Below are positions 8,010-16,297 of a stretch of 64,000 nt of DNA, in pieces. A model generated the notes under the pieces. The model did no database searches, had not been told where the DNA came from, and saw nothing but the letters and a program-made list of their open reading frames with translations. The first letter of the stretch is position 1, and every line of letters starts with the position of its first letter. The stretch is from Sphingomonadales bacterium. Lineage in GTDB: Bacteria; Pseudomonadota; Alphaproteobacteria; Sphingomonadales; Sphingomonadaceae. Position numbers and translations under genes: made by a program. The stretch covers positions 142,599 to 206,598 of the forward strand of contig JANYGX010000017.1 in NCBI GenBank assembly GCA_025362295.1. The letters run 5' to 3'.

Positions 8010-8906
8010 TCAAGTGGATACGAGCAGCAATCCGAGATTAATTAAAAAACCAAGCGGGACATTGCTGCGAAACAGCTGCAAGGCCGTTTTAGTCGTTATG
8101 GTTCTGGCTTGTCGGCCTTTGATGACTGTAAATATCAGTGCAGGTAGCAATATCAGGTTGTTTTTTCCGGCAAGGAAAATTGCGCTGCCAAATAATATAA
8201 ACATGACACTATAGGCTGTGGCAATCAATGGAAGGGCATAACGTCCGGCAGCTCTTGCACTGGATTTAACACCGGCAAGGGCATCGTCTTCTATATCCTG
8301 CAAGGCATATATTGTATCATAGCCGAGTGTCCACGCAATACCTGCGCCATATAAAAGATATGCCGGTACATCCAGAGTGCCGGAGACAGCGGCATAACCA
8401 ACCAGTGTGCCCCAGTTAAACGCCAGCCCAAGCCACAGTTGCGGCCACCAGGTGATGCGCTTCATGAACGGGTAGGCCGCAACCAGTGGGATGGAGCCTA
8501 GAGCCACCATTTGAGCAAATCGGGGCAATTGTAGCAAAACGCCTAGGCCCAAAAGGCATAGCAAAATGATAAATCCCCATGCCTGTCGTACATTCATCTG
8601 GCCTGATGGTAGCGGTCTGCCACATGTGCGGGCAACTCTTGCATCAATATCGCGGTCGATGATGTCGTTGTAAGCACAGCCTGCGCCACGCATCACCACA
8701 GCACCTATGAACAACAAAATAAGCCAGCGGGCTGAGTTTGTAGCAGTCCGGCCTGTCAGCAGCGCTCCCCAAGCGCATGGCCAATACAGCAGCCATGCGC
8801 CTGTCATGCGATCAAAGCGTGCCAATCGCATGTAGGGCTGCAAGCGTGGCGAGATACCATTCACCCAGCTGTCGGGCACGGCATCGGCTGGTTTTTGTTG
8901 GGCCAT
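8010..8906 (-). CDS. ubiA: 4-hydroxybenzoate polyprenyltransferase
   Basis: A 298-residue integral membrane prenyltransferase that attaches the polyprenyl tail to 4-hydroxybenzoate in ubiquinone biosynthesis. Both Asp-rich motifs that bind the prenyl diphosphate through magnesium are present: NDIIDRDIDARVART (about residues 82-96) and YDTIYALQDIEDD (about 204-216). The WLLYWPCAWG and PYMRLARFDRMTGAWL segments near the N-terminus are typical of UbiA. Eight or so hydrophobic segments fit the family. It is divergent from rsmE with 62 bases between, an arrangement commonly seen for these two genes in alphaproteobacteria and often with gshA following. Confidence 0.93.
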   Translation of the reverse strand: MAQQKPADAVPDSWVNGISPRLQPYMRLARFDRMTGAWLLYWPCAWGALLTGRTATNSARWLILLFIGAVVMRGAGCAYNDIIDRDIDARVARTCGRPLPSGQMNVRQAWGFIILLCLLGLGVLLQLPRFAQMVALGSIPLVAAYPFMKRITWWPQLWLGLAFNWGTLVGYAAVSGTLDVPAYLLYGAGIAWTLGYDTIYALQDIEDDALAGVKSSARAAGRYALPLIATAYSVMFILFGSAIFLAGKNNLILLPALIFTVIKGRQARTITTKTALQLFRSNVPLGFLINLGLLLVST

Positions 8907-8968
8907 AACACAGTTATAGTTGGCACTGTTTCGCTTGTCGAAGGGCTTTTCGGCTTCTATCAGAGTTT

Positions 8969-9685
8969 ATGGCCAAACCTCTCATTCGCATATTCGTTGA
9001 TCAACCCATGATAAGCGATGAAACTATAGTTTTGCCGCAGCCGCAGTCGCATTATGTTATTACAGTCATGAGACATCGCGCCGGTGACGCTCTTGAAGTG
9101 TTCAACGGCAACAATGGTGCATGGACAGCTTATATTATCGATGCCAACCGCAAACATTGTGTTTTAAAGCTTCAAACCCAGACGGCTGTGCAAGAAGTGC
9201 CACCGGACCTGTGGTTGTGTATGGCACCCCTGAAAAAAGACCGCATGGACTGGGCTGTCGAGAAAGCCTGTGAGCTGGGTGTTGCACAGCTTATACCAGT
9301 GATCACTGAACGCACTGTGGTTGGGCGGATCAACCTAGAGCGGCTGACAGCCCATATGATAGAAGCTGCCGAGCAATGTGGCCGCAATCACGTACCAAGC
9401 ATAAATGAACCAACAGATTTAATAAAGCTTCTGAAAGCCTGGCCGGACGATCGACAGCTGCTGTTTTGTGATGAGGCTGCATCAATGCCCACGTTCATGG
9501 AAAAGAATGGTGGCAAACACGCCATTCTTATTGGTCCTGAAGGTGGTTTTACAGATGCCGAACGAGGCTTTATCAATGCGATGCCGCAGTCCAGAACCAT
9601 TTCTCTCGGCCCACGTATATTGCGCGCTGACACAGCGGCTGTGGCTGCGATAACCCTCTTTCAGTCAACAATCGGCGATTGGTGA
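8969..9685 (+). CDS. rsmE: 16S rRNA (uracil-1498-N3)-methyltransferase
   Basis: A 238-residue RsmE. It has the N-terminal PUA-like part (HYVITVMRHRAGDALEVFNG) and a SPOUT-type knotted methyltransferase domain with the SAM-binding loops ILIGPEGGFTDAE and ISLGPRILRADTAAVAAI. The enzyme methylates U1498 of 16S rRNA in the assembled small subunit. The start at 8969 gives the normal family length. gshA follows in the same direction after 79 bases. Confidence 0.94.
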   Translation: MAKPLIRIFVDQPMISDETIVLPQPQSHYVITVMRHRAGDALEVFNGNNGAWTAYIIDANRKHCVLKLQTQTAVQEVPPDLWLCMAPLKKDRMDWAVEKACELGVAQLIPVITERTVVGRINLERLTAHMIEAAEQCGRNHVPSINEPTDLIKLLKAWPDDRQLLFCDEAASMPTFMEKNGGKHAILIGPEGGFTDAERGFINAMPQSRTISLGPRILRADTAAVAAITLFQSTIGDW

Positions 9686-9764
9686 AACATATTGTTCTGT
9701 CCTAAAGAACGATTCGGCGGGGCTATCACTTGCTGGTTGCGCTGCAACAGTTTATTCAAGCTGT

Positions 9765-11135
9765 ATGAGCATACGCACCAAAGACCCTGATGAAGATGTT
9801 ATTATTGAGCATACAGACCAGCTTGGCGCGTATCTGGCGACTGGCAACAAGCCAAAGGCGGACTGGCGGGCTGGAACTGAGCATGAAAAATGGGTTTATC
9901 ACAAGGATAGCCTGAGGCCACCATCCTATGCTGAACCGTCCGGCATTCGCGAAGTGCTGGGTGCGCTCACCACGTTTGGTTGGGAGCCGGTGATCGAGAA
10001 CGACAATGTGATTGCACTGAAGCAGGGCTTGGCGTCGGTCAGCCTCGAACCCGGTGGCCAGCTGGAGCTGTCTGGTGCGCCTGTCGAAACACTGCATGAA
10101 ACCTGCGCTGAAACCGGCAAGCATCTGGAACAATGTGCAGCGCTTGGCAAAGTGCTTGGCCTTGGTTTTCTTGGCACCGGTTTTATCCCTGATAAGCGCC
10201 GCGACGAAATTCCAGTCATGCCCAAGGGCCGCTACAAAATCATGCTGAACTATATGCCAAAGGTTGGTTCGCTAGGGCTCGATATGATGCTGCGCACATG
10301 CACGGTGCAAACCAATCTCGATTTCGCATCAGAAGCTGACATGGTAAAAAAGTTTCGCGTGTCGCTGGCATTGCAACCCATCGCCACCGCGCTGTTTGCC
10401 AATTCACCATTCACCGAAGGTAAACCGAACGGCTACCTCAGCTACCGCTCACACATATGGACGGATACGGATAAAGGCCGCACGGGCATGTTGCCGTTTG
10501 TGTTTGAGGATGGCTTCGGCTTTGACCGTTACGCGCAATATATGTGTGATGTGCCAATGTATTTTGTTTACCGCGACGGCCAGTATATTGACGTGGCAGG
10601 GCACAGCTGGCGCGATTTTATGGCTGGCAAGCTTGATGGCTTTGAGGGCCAGCGACCAACTTTAGCCGATTGGAAAGATCACCTCTCGACAGCCTTTCCG
10701 GAAGTGCGATTGAAAACATTTCTGGAAATGCGCGGTGCAGACTCCGGTCCGTGGGCAAGCATTTGTGCATTGCCAGCCTTGTTTGTTGGTTTGCTGTACG
10801 ATCAGACAGCGCTCGATGCCGGTTGGGATCTGGTGAGGGACTGGACCCCTGAGGAGCATCTTGCCATGCGCCGCGATGTGCCCCGCCTAGGTTTGCGCAC
10901 GCCGTTTCGTGGCAGCACTTTATTGGATGTCGCGCGTCAAACTTTAGCGATAGCGGATACTGGCTTGAAGAACCGTGCACGGCTGGATGGCAGCGGCAAC
11001 TCCGAACAAGGCTACCTGAATGAACTGCACCAAATGGTGGAGCAGAGCCAGACAAGGGCAGACAGATTGCTTGAGGCGTATCATGGCCGATGGGGTGGAG
11101 ATGTGATGAAGCTCTATGCGGAAGAGAGTTTTTAA
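9765..11135 (+). CDS. gshA: Glutamate-cysteine ligase, plant type
   Basis: A 456-residue enzyme of the GCS2 family that makes gamma-glutamylcysteine, the first step of glutathione synthesis. Recognisable blocks are DWRAGTEHEKWVYH near residue 35-48, LEPGGQLELSGAP about residue 95-107 (metal and substrate binding), NYMPKVGSLGLDMMLRTCTVQTNLDF, and FLEMRGADSGPW. This is the plant/alphaproteobacterial class, not the E. coli GshA class. Start ATG at 9765. It sits downstream of rsmE and is followed 15 bases later by a small membrane protein gene. Confidence 0.93.
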   Translation: MSIRTKDPDEDVIIEHTDQLGAYLATGNKPKADWRAGTEHEKWVYHKDSLRPPSYAEPSGIREVLGALTTFGWEPVIENDNVIALKQGLASVSLEPGGQLELSGAPVETLHETCAETGKHLEQCAALGKVLGLGFLGTGFIPDKRRDEIPVMPKGRYKIMLNYMPKVGSLGLDMMLRTCTVQTNLDFASEADMVKKFRVSLALQPIATALFANSPFTEGKPNGYLSYRSHIWTDTDKGRTGMLPFVFEDGFGFDRYAQYMCDVPMYFVYRDGQYIDVAGHSWRDFMAGKLDGFEGQRPTLADWKDHLSTAFPEVRLKTFLEMRGADSGPWASICALPALFVGLLYDQTALDAGWDLVRDWTPEEHLAMRRDVPRLGLRTPFRGSTLLDVARQTLAIADTGLKNRARLDGSGNSEQGYLNELHQMVEQSQTRADRLLEAYHGRWGGDVMKLYAEESF

Positions 11136-11150
11136 AGGTTTTAATTTGTA

Positions 11151-11576
11151 GTGAAGATCAACAGCACCAAAACATTTCTGTCTATTTTCTGTCTTATGAA
11201 CGCAGTACTCGTTTTTAAATATTCGTACGACCTTGAAGGTACAGAATTCAGCTCTGGATATCTAACCCGAATTTTACTCCTATTAAATGGCGCAGGTGGT
11301 CTTCTATTTGTTTTCACATCAATATTAATTTTTTTACGTTATAAATTTGTAAAAATAATAGTGTTCTTTGCAATCGCAGCTTGTTTGCCTCTTTACGTGT
11401 ATTTTATCATGCCGGATGCATTCCAGTATTTTTCTGAAGGCGAAAATTCCGTTAAACTTTCTGTAGTGCCTACAGAGAATATACGTGCAATGTTTGGTAT
11501 TTTGCTACTTTCAATCACTGCCATTATTTTTTTGATAAAACCAGTTTTGAAAATTTCACCGGTTGTTGGCGGATGA
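11151..11576 (+). CDS. Small membrane protein, unknown
   Basis: A 141-residue hydrophobic protein with four probable transmembrane helices (about residues 7-24, 36-62, 67-86 and 111-130). I do not recognise the family. The start is GTG at 11151 with AAAGG at 11134-11138, a slightly long spacing of 12 bases. It is more A+T rich than gshA upstream. Its last 184 bases run antisense to the 3' end of the gene at 11393-11827, and both cannot easily be under full coding constraint, so one of the two may be wrong in that part. Confidence 0.5.
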   Translation: MKINSTKTFLSIFCLMNAVLVFKYSYDLEGTEFSSGYLTRILLLLNGAGGLLFVFTSILIFLRYKFVKIIVFFAIAACLPLYVYFIMPDAFQYFSEGENSVKLSVVPTENIRAMFGILLLSITAIIFLIKPVLKISPVVGG

Positions 11577-11827
11577 TCATCTTTCCCCCACCTCTGAATT
11601 GCCCGTGTGTCCGGCTCCAGCTCAATGAGTGCATAGGCTTTTGCCGCATGAAGCGTTGATGGCGCAGGTTTAAAGATTTCTGCCAGATACGTTGTTTGAT
11701 CACCATTGGCTTTATGAAAATAGAATGTTTCGGCAGCCGATCCAATTTGAGCAAATACACTCGGAATCACGTCAAACAAAAAAATGAGCTGGCTTATAAA
11801 AGCGCATAGCAAAGCAATAGCCGTCAT
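11393..11827 (-). CDS. Putative exported small protein, unknown
   Basis: A 144-residue protein with a probable signal peptide (hydrophobic residues 2-24 ending PSVFAQ). The start at 11827 is well supported: AGGAG stands eight bases before the ATG. After the signal comes a short soluble part (ETFYFHKANGDQTTYLAEIF, then AYALIELEPDTRAIQRWG) with no family I can name. The C-terminal 60 residues lie antisense to the membrane protein gene at 11151-11576 and look less protein-like, so the true protein may be shorter or may have lost its original end. Confidence 0.5.
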   Translation of the reverse strand: MTAIALLCAFISQLIFLFDVIPSVFAQIGSAAETFYFHKANGDQTTYLAEIFKPAPSTLHAAKAYALIELEPDTRAIQRWGKDDHPPTTGEIFKTGFIKKIMAVIESSKIPNIARIFSVGTTESLTEFSPSEKYWNASGMIKYT

Positions 11828-11965
11828 GGGTCAACTCCTGTCAGATCAAACGAATCAATTTATGTTGGTATAAAATAACATGTCACAAGCCGCATGCTGT
11901 AGGAAAGAACTATTTTTATAAAAATAATTGTAGTTTAAATTGAGTATATTAGAGGCTATTTCAGC

Positions 11966-12715
11966 TTAATGTTCGTACCCGATCATCTGAGCGCGGCTCT
12001 CAAGCAGGTCGAAAATTTCCATCTGGGCAACCATCGCTTGCTCGGCTCCAAACTGAATTGAGCGTTCAATATTCGGCTGCACTGTTTGCTTGTATGCAAG
12101 ATCAAACAGCCGTCTGCCGTTATCTGTCCAAACCCTCTCGACAGCAAAGAACGCTATATCCACAGGCCGCACGATTGGCTCATCGCGCAGAATGATACCA
12201 AGATGATCAATTAAGGCCGACCAGATATAATCAGCAAGCATTAACGCGCCAACGGCAACCCCGAACCTGCCGGAGCTCGTCAGGTTCAGCATGCGATTTT
12301 TTGATTTTTTAATCAGCATTTCGGCTTCCATCAGGCGCGGTAAACCAGGTGGTCGGCCGATGGCTGTGCCAAAGCGCCTGAACTGGCCAAGGGCTGATTC
12401 GAGGGCATAACCGCCAGCATCGCTTTTGGCTGTGAGGCCAGTTGCAACCAGCAACGCCGATATGTCGTCACCTTGAACACCATGGGCAATAAGCCCGGCA
12501 AGCGCCTTTTCAAACATGTCTGGAACACTGGTGATGTACGGATCGCACAGATGGGCAAAATCGGCATACATGGTTTGCCGATGATTTTTGTCAGCACTGC
12601 GAAGCAAGGCGATATAATTCGTTGGCACGGCTTGCTCGGCATTTTCGCAAATGCTGTCGAACAAAGAGCTGCCTGACGTTGAATCTGATATTGTATAAGC
12701 GTGAACGTGTGTCAC
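11966..12715 (-). CDS. Conserved-looking hypothetical protein
   Basis: A 249-residue soluble protein, mostly helical by eye, that I cannot assign. Features that can be seen are a Ser-rich N-terminus, RPPGLPRLMEAEMLIKKSKNRML in the middle and a hydrophobic helix GRFGVAVGALMLADYIWSALIDHLG. The start codon is GTG at 12715 with AAAGGA ten bases upstream; that ribosome binding site lies inside the 3' arm of a perfect 8-base hairpin (12727-12762). It is downstream of and in the same direction as the Y-family polymerase gene, 114 bases away, so it may be read with it. Confidence 0.62.
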   Translation of the reverse strand: MTHVHAYTISDSTSGSSLFDSICENAEQAVPTNYIALLRSADKNHRQTMYADFAHLCDPYITSVPDMFEKALAGLIAHGVQGDDISALLVATGLTAKSDAGGYALESALGQFRRFGTAIGRPPGLPRLMEAEMLIKKSKNRMLNLTSSGRFGVAVGALMLADYIWSALIDHLGIILRDEPIVRPVDIAFFAVERVWTDNGRRLFDLAYKQTVQPNIERSIQFGAEQAMVAQMEIFDLLESRAQMIGYEH

Positions 12716-12726
12716 GTGAGTTTAAT

Positions 12727-12762
12727 CCTTTCTCCACCAACCATAATCTTAGATGAGAAAGG
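12727..12762 (-). promoter_or_regulatory. Hairpin that encloses a ribosome binding site
   Basis: CCTTTCTC and GAGAAAGG form a perfect 8-base stem with a 20-base loop. Read on the minus strand, the 3' arm GAGAAAGG continues into ATT and contains the AAAGGA ribosome binding site of the gene starting at 12715. The fold could hide that site, or it could simply be a weak terminator after the polymerase gene at 12830-14095; there is no T-run, which argues against the second reading. Confidence 0.4.
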
Positions 12763-12829
12763 TTAGTAAGCCGCTAACAAGAGATGATTAACATACAGTT
12801 AGCTATAAATTATAGTTTAACAGTCTGCC

Positions 12830-14095
12830 TCATTCATGAAATTCAGCCTCATCAGGAATGCGCGTGAAAGCAATCTTGGTGCCGGTGTCACGGTTGACGG
12901 CATTGCTTTGCCAGCGACCAAAGGCGATGGTGTCGCGGCCATAGCGCGCATTCAGTTCATCAAGAGCTGCACTCAGCTCAGGACGTTTGATATGCCGGAG
13001 TGCGGTTGCTGGCGGATCAAACAAATCCGCCACGTGCTCGGATGTGGGTTGCAGGCGCAGCAAGGTAACGGCGACTTTTTTGAAACGAACGGCACCTGGC
13101 ACTTCACGCATGAGGCGGGTCCACAAGGTTGCAAGGCTCGCCAGCAAGGCAAAGCTATCCTGGGTTGCCACGAATGATATTTCAAAAGCGAAACGAGGCC
13201 CGTGTTCAACACGCGTGCTTAACACCAGCACAGATGTAAACATCTCCATGCGCCTCAAACGGCTTGCAGCCTTGGCCAGCAGGCGGCGTGTGACCTGATA
13301 GGCGGCGTCTGCCCGTCGCAGGCTAGGCGCCAACATATGGCTGTGGCCAATGCTGCTGCGTTTGGTTGGCACCGTTGGCAGATCGTAACCGTGCAGCTCC
13401 ATCCACATTTTTTCACCCCCCACACTGCCCCAAATGGCGCGGGCCTGCTTGGGTGCGAGGGCCCAGAAGGTTGCCATGTCTGGCACCCCCGCCTGCACCA
13501 GCCGCACGATCATATTGCGACCTATGCCGGGTAGATCTGTTAATGGCAGCCCCACCAGTTGCTCATAAATCGTATCAGGGTGAATGATGGTCAGGCCATC
13601 CGGCTTTTGCATGTCGCTGGCGACCTTGGCTAGAAACGCATTGGGTGCAATACCCACGGAGGAGCGCAAACATTCACCCACCTCGCGCTGAATACCAGCC
13701 TTGATGGCTTTGGCCAAAGCGGTTGCCTTTTCCGGTGACTGCTCGTTTCCCATGAGCGAACAGGCAACCTCATCAATCGAACATACCCGTGTCACCGGCA
13801 GATAACGGTCAATCGCTTTCAGAATGCGGTGATGATAGTGCACATATGCCTCATGCTGAGCCTGCACGACAACAAGACCAGGGCACATTTTGCGCGCTTC
13901 ATATATTTTGGTGCCGGTTTTTACGCCGTAAGCCTTGGCCTCATAACTGGCAGCGATGGCACATGTCGAATCAGTGTTTGTAGGGGCAACAGCAATTGGC
14001 CGACCTCGAAGGGCAGGGTTTAACTGTTGCTCGACACTGGCAAAATAACTGTTCAGGTCAAGAAAGAGCCATCGGAGGGTATTGGCAACTTGCAT
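12830..14095 (-). CDS. Y-family (UmuC/DinB-like) DNA polymerase
   Basis: A 421-residue translesion polymerase. Catalytic residues are present: Asp13 in LFLDLNSYFASVEQQ and Asp108-Glu109 in SIDEVACS, so unlike ImuB it should be active. The helix-hairpin-helix part (LTDLPGIGRNM) and a little-finger domain follow. It belongs to a stand-alone alphaproteobacterial group with SIDEVAC where DinB has SIDEAFLD. The longest frame starts at a TTG at 14137, but the ATG at 14095 matches the family's N-terminus. A perfect LexA box lies at 14108-14122, so the gene is probably induced by DNA damage. No umuD or dnaE2 is nearby. Confidence 0.88.
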   Translation of the reverse strand: MQVANTLRWLFLDLNSYFASVEQQLNPALRGRPIAVAPTNTDSTCAIAASYEAKAYGVKTGTKIYEARKMCPGLVVVQAQHEAYVHYHHRILKAIDRYLPVTRVCSIDEVACSLMGNEQSPEKATALAKAIKAGIQREVGECLRSSVGIAPNAFLAKVASDMQKPDGLTIIHPDTIYEQLVGLPLTDLPGIGRNMIVRLVQAGVPDMATFWALAPKQARAIWGSVGGEKMWMELHGYDLPTVPTKRSSIGHSHMLAPSLRRADAAYQVTRRLLAKAASRLRRMEMFTSVLVLSTRVEHGPRFAFEISFVATQDSFALLASLATLWTRLMREVPGAVRFKKVAVTLLRLQPTSEHVADLFDPPATALRHIKRPELSAALDELNARYGRDTIAFGRWQSNAVNRDTGTKIAFTRIPDEAEFHE

Positions 14096-14107
14096 GATAA
14101 CAGAGTA

Positions 14108-14122
14108 GAACAAAATAAGAAC
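14108..14122 (-). promoter_or_regulatory. LexA (SOS) box
   Basis: On the minus strand the sequence reads GTTC-TTATTTT-GTTC, an exact match to the alphaproteobacterial LexA consensus GTTC-N7-GTTC. It ends 13 bases before the polymerase start codon and follows a TTGACA at 14132-14137, so LexA bound here would block the promoter. Confidence 0.75.
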
Positions 14123-14233
14123 AGACACCAGTGTCAATTATTGATGTGGGCCATTGTTTTGATTGTGCTGAGACAGTATGAACGACCATGAAAATGATAT
14201 GTTAAAATGATATAACAAAAGCAAGATCATGAT

Positions 14234-14932
14234 ATGCAAGGATTAATTCTAGCAGCCGGTATGGGAAGCCGGATCAGGGAGCTTGGCCCCAGCAAGCCAC
14301 TTGTGATGCTGAACGGTAAACCTCTCATTGAACATTGCATGGAAAGACTCGCAGCCGCAGGCGTTGAGCGATTCGTTGTGGTAACGGGCTATGAGCGACA
14401 CAATCTTGAACCAGAGCTTGACAGAATTGCAGCCGTGCATGGCTGGGTGGTCGCCGTTGCCTATAACCCGGATTGGCAAAAACCAAACGGGTTGTCGGTG
14501 TTATCTGCAAGGTCACTGCTATCTCCGCGCTTCGTGTTGACCATGGCTGACCACATTGTTGATCCGGCCCTGACGCGCCGTGTGATTGAGGCAGCCGTGA
14601 CCGATGGCCGCCCGGCACTCGGCATTGATTTTGACCTGAACAACCCGCTTGTCGATATGGATGACGTAACGCGCGTTAAAGTGGAGGCTAACGTCATCAC
14701 GGCTATCGGGAAAAATATTGCCGACTATAATGGCTTTGATACAGGCATATTTGTTGGCACAAGTGATCTTATAAACAGCCTTGATGAAGCCGCACAAACA
14801 CAAGCACCATCGCTGAGTGATGGTGTGCGTTTACTGCCCATTCCAATGCACGCTGTTGATGTAACCGGTAAATTCTGGATTGATGTCGATGAGCCAAGGG
14901 CTTTTTCACAAGCACAGGCGTTAATAGCCTAA
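14234..14932 (+). CDS. Nucleotidyltransferase (NTP-transferase family)
   Basis: A 232-residue nucleotidyltransferase. The N-terminal signature LILAAGMGSRIRELGPSKP binds the nucleotide and KPLIEHCMERL follows as usual. The internal block WQKPNGLSVLSARSLL and LTMADHIVDPAL (metal-binding Asp) resemble inositol-1-phosphate or phosphocholine cytidylyltransferases (LicC/IPCT type) more than glucose-1-phosphate enzymes, so CTP and a phospho-alcohol are the likely substrates; this is an inference. It converges on the RmlB-like gene, ten bases apart, and both could serve surface glycan or lipid head-group synthesis. Confidence 0.8.
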   Translation: MQGLILAAGMGSRIRELGPSKPLVMLNGKPLIEHCMERLAAAGVERFVVVTGYERHNLEPELDRIAAVHGWVVAVAYNPDWQKPNGLSVLSARSLLSPRFVLTMADHIVDPALTRRVIEAAVTDGRPALGIDFDLNNPLVDMDDVTRVKVEANVITAIGKNIADYNGFDTGIFVGTSDLINSLDEAAQTQAPSLSDGVRLLPIPMHAVDVTGKFWIDVDEPRAFSQAQALIA

Positions 14933-14942
14933 GCGCAAGAAC

Positions 14943-16037
14943 CTATCCCGCCATTAACATTTTTACGGGCTTGGTGCGGTAGCTTCCATCCATAATACTG
15001 CGCCACCAATGTGGATGTGCCGCATACCAGCCGACCGTGCGATGAATATCGCTGGACAAGGATGTGTAAGCCGGAAATCCTAACTCATCATGCAGTCGCT
15101 TGAAATCATAATGTCTGGGTCTGTGATTCTGCCGCCTGTCCTGCACCATTGTAATCAGGTTGCGACTACTCATGTTTTGCGCTGCCGGCGCGCGCTGAAA
15201 AAAATTTGATAGCCCTGGTTTTTCTGCAAAGTGCATGTCAATGCTCGATGAAATCATACCAGCAAGATCGCGGAGGTTGATTGTTTCCCCAGCAATGCCA
15301 TAGCGCCCGAAAGATTGCCGACGGGAGCAAATGTCTACAATGGCAGCGGCAGCTGTGAATACAGACACAAGATTGATTTGTTCATCGCCATTGCCATATA
15401 TGGGTACACGCTTGCCTTCAAGCATAGCGCAAATTATTGCCGCAATACGTTTATCAGGAAACTGGCAAGGGCCGAATGCATTGGTTGGATGAGATATGGA
15501 TGTTACCATTTTATATCGGTTCGTATAACCATGAACATAGGCTTCAGCCGCTGCCTTCGCTGATGCGAATAGTGTTTCGGGAGCGGCTGGTGAAAAATCA
15601 TCTATGCTATTATCTTTGCCGGGCCCAAGTATGTCCGCACAAGAGACGTAATGAAAATGTGTACCGTGTGAATACTGCTTGCGAGACCAGTTTGCTTTTG
15701 CCGCTTCGAGCAATGTGAGTGTACCAACGACGTTTGAATCGAGCCAATGACCCACATCTTCTGCACGACCATCAACAAAAGCATCAGCTGCGCATTGGAC
15801 GATATGAGTTATATCGTGGCTGCGGATTAAATCATTCACAACGCCTGCATTACGAATATCACCAACCACAGATATAACGCGATCGTGATCCACGATCATA
15901 TCAATGTTCCCAGAGTGGGATGTAGGCCCTAGAGAATCCAGCAGAACCAGCCGATCATGACTGTTCGCAACAACAAGCCGACTGGCAATTTGTGATCCTA
16001 AAAATCCTGCGGCGCCTGCAATCAAATAAGCCGACAT
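14943..16037 (-). CDS. RmlB-like short-chain dehydrogenase lacking catalytic residues
   Basis: A 364-residue extended SDR related to dTDP-glucose 4,6-dehydratase: NAD-binding GAAGFLGSQ at residues 8-16, WLDSNVVGTLTLLEAAKANW, and the C-terminal RPRHYDFKRLHDELGFPA and TVGWYAAHPHWW blocks typical of RmlB. The active site is altered. Where RmlB has the Asp-Glu of DEVYG this protein has CADILG, and where the SDR family has YxxxK it has FASAK, so the catalytic Tyr is Phe. Dehydratase activity therefore looks unlikely. Start chosen at 16037, with AAGGA seven bases upstream, instead of the longer frame to 16130. Confidence 0.78.
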   Translation of the reverse strand: MSAYLIAGAAGFLGSQIASRLVVANSHDRLVLLDSLGPTSHSGNIDMIVDHDRVISVVGDIRNAGVVNDLIRSHDITHIVQCAADAFVDGRAEDVGHWLDSNVVGTLTLLEAAKANWSRKQYSHGTHFHYVSCADILGPGKDNSIDDFSPAAPETLFASAKAAAEAYVHGYTNRYKMVTSISHPTNAFGPCQFPDKRIAAIICAMLEGKRVPIYGNGDEQINLVSVFTAAAAIVDICSRRQSFGRYGIAGETINLRDLAGMISSSIDMHFAEKPGLSNFFQRAPAAQNMSSRNLITMVQDRRQNHRPRHYDFKRLHDELGFPAYTSLSSDIHRTVGWYAAHPHWWRSIMDGSYRTKPVKMLMAG

Positions 16038-16124
16038 ATATAATCCTTGATATTTATGTAAAGCATAACTGATTTTCCTAAAGGAACGATTAACTACGTT
16101 TGAGAAAAACAAATTTGAATGATC

Positions 16125-16140
16125 TGGCACATCAATTGCT
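16125..16140 (+). promoter_or_regulatory. Sigma-54 promoter for flgK-flgL
   Basis: TGGCAC-N5-TTGCT matches the -24/-12 consensus of RpoN promoters exactly. Transcription would begin around 16151, giving a leader of roughly 145 bases before the flgK ATG. Late flagellar genes in Caulobacter and relatives use such promoters with the activator FlbD; a CCCGCC...TGCCAG stretch at about 16190-16206 might be its binding site, but that part is speculative. Confidence 0.72.
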
Positions 16141-16297
16141 TGTGTGAGTTTTGAATAAACACAAAGTTGATTGAAAATCGTATGAGAAACCCGCCTACAT
16201 GCCAGAGTATCCTATATTTTTATGATGTACTGATCTCAGTTAAGAGCAAGTGTGCCTTGGTCAGCACCGGCAATTATTGCCGCGAGGTCTACACAGT

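Noticed and set aside
9690..9710. GTTC...GAAC pair before gshA as a LexA-type site.
   Set aside because: It is an inverted, not direct, repeat with a 9-base spacer and 4-base arms, which can arise by chance.
16250..16297. Longer flgK frame beginning at GTG 16250.
   Set aside because: The extra 16 residues do not belong to FlgK; ATG 16298 gives the family N-terminus.
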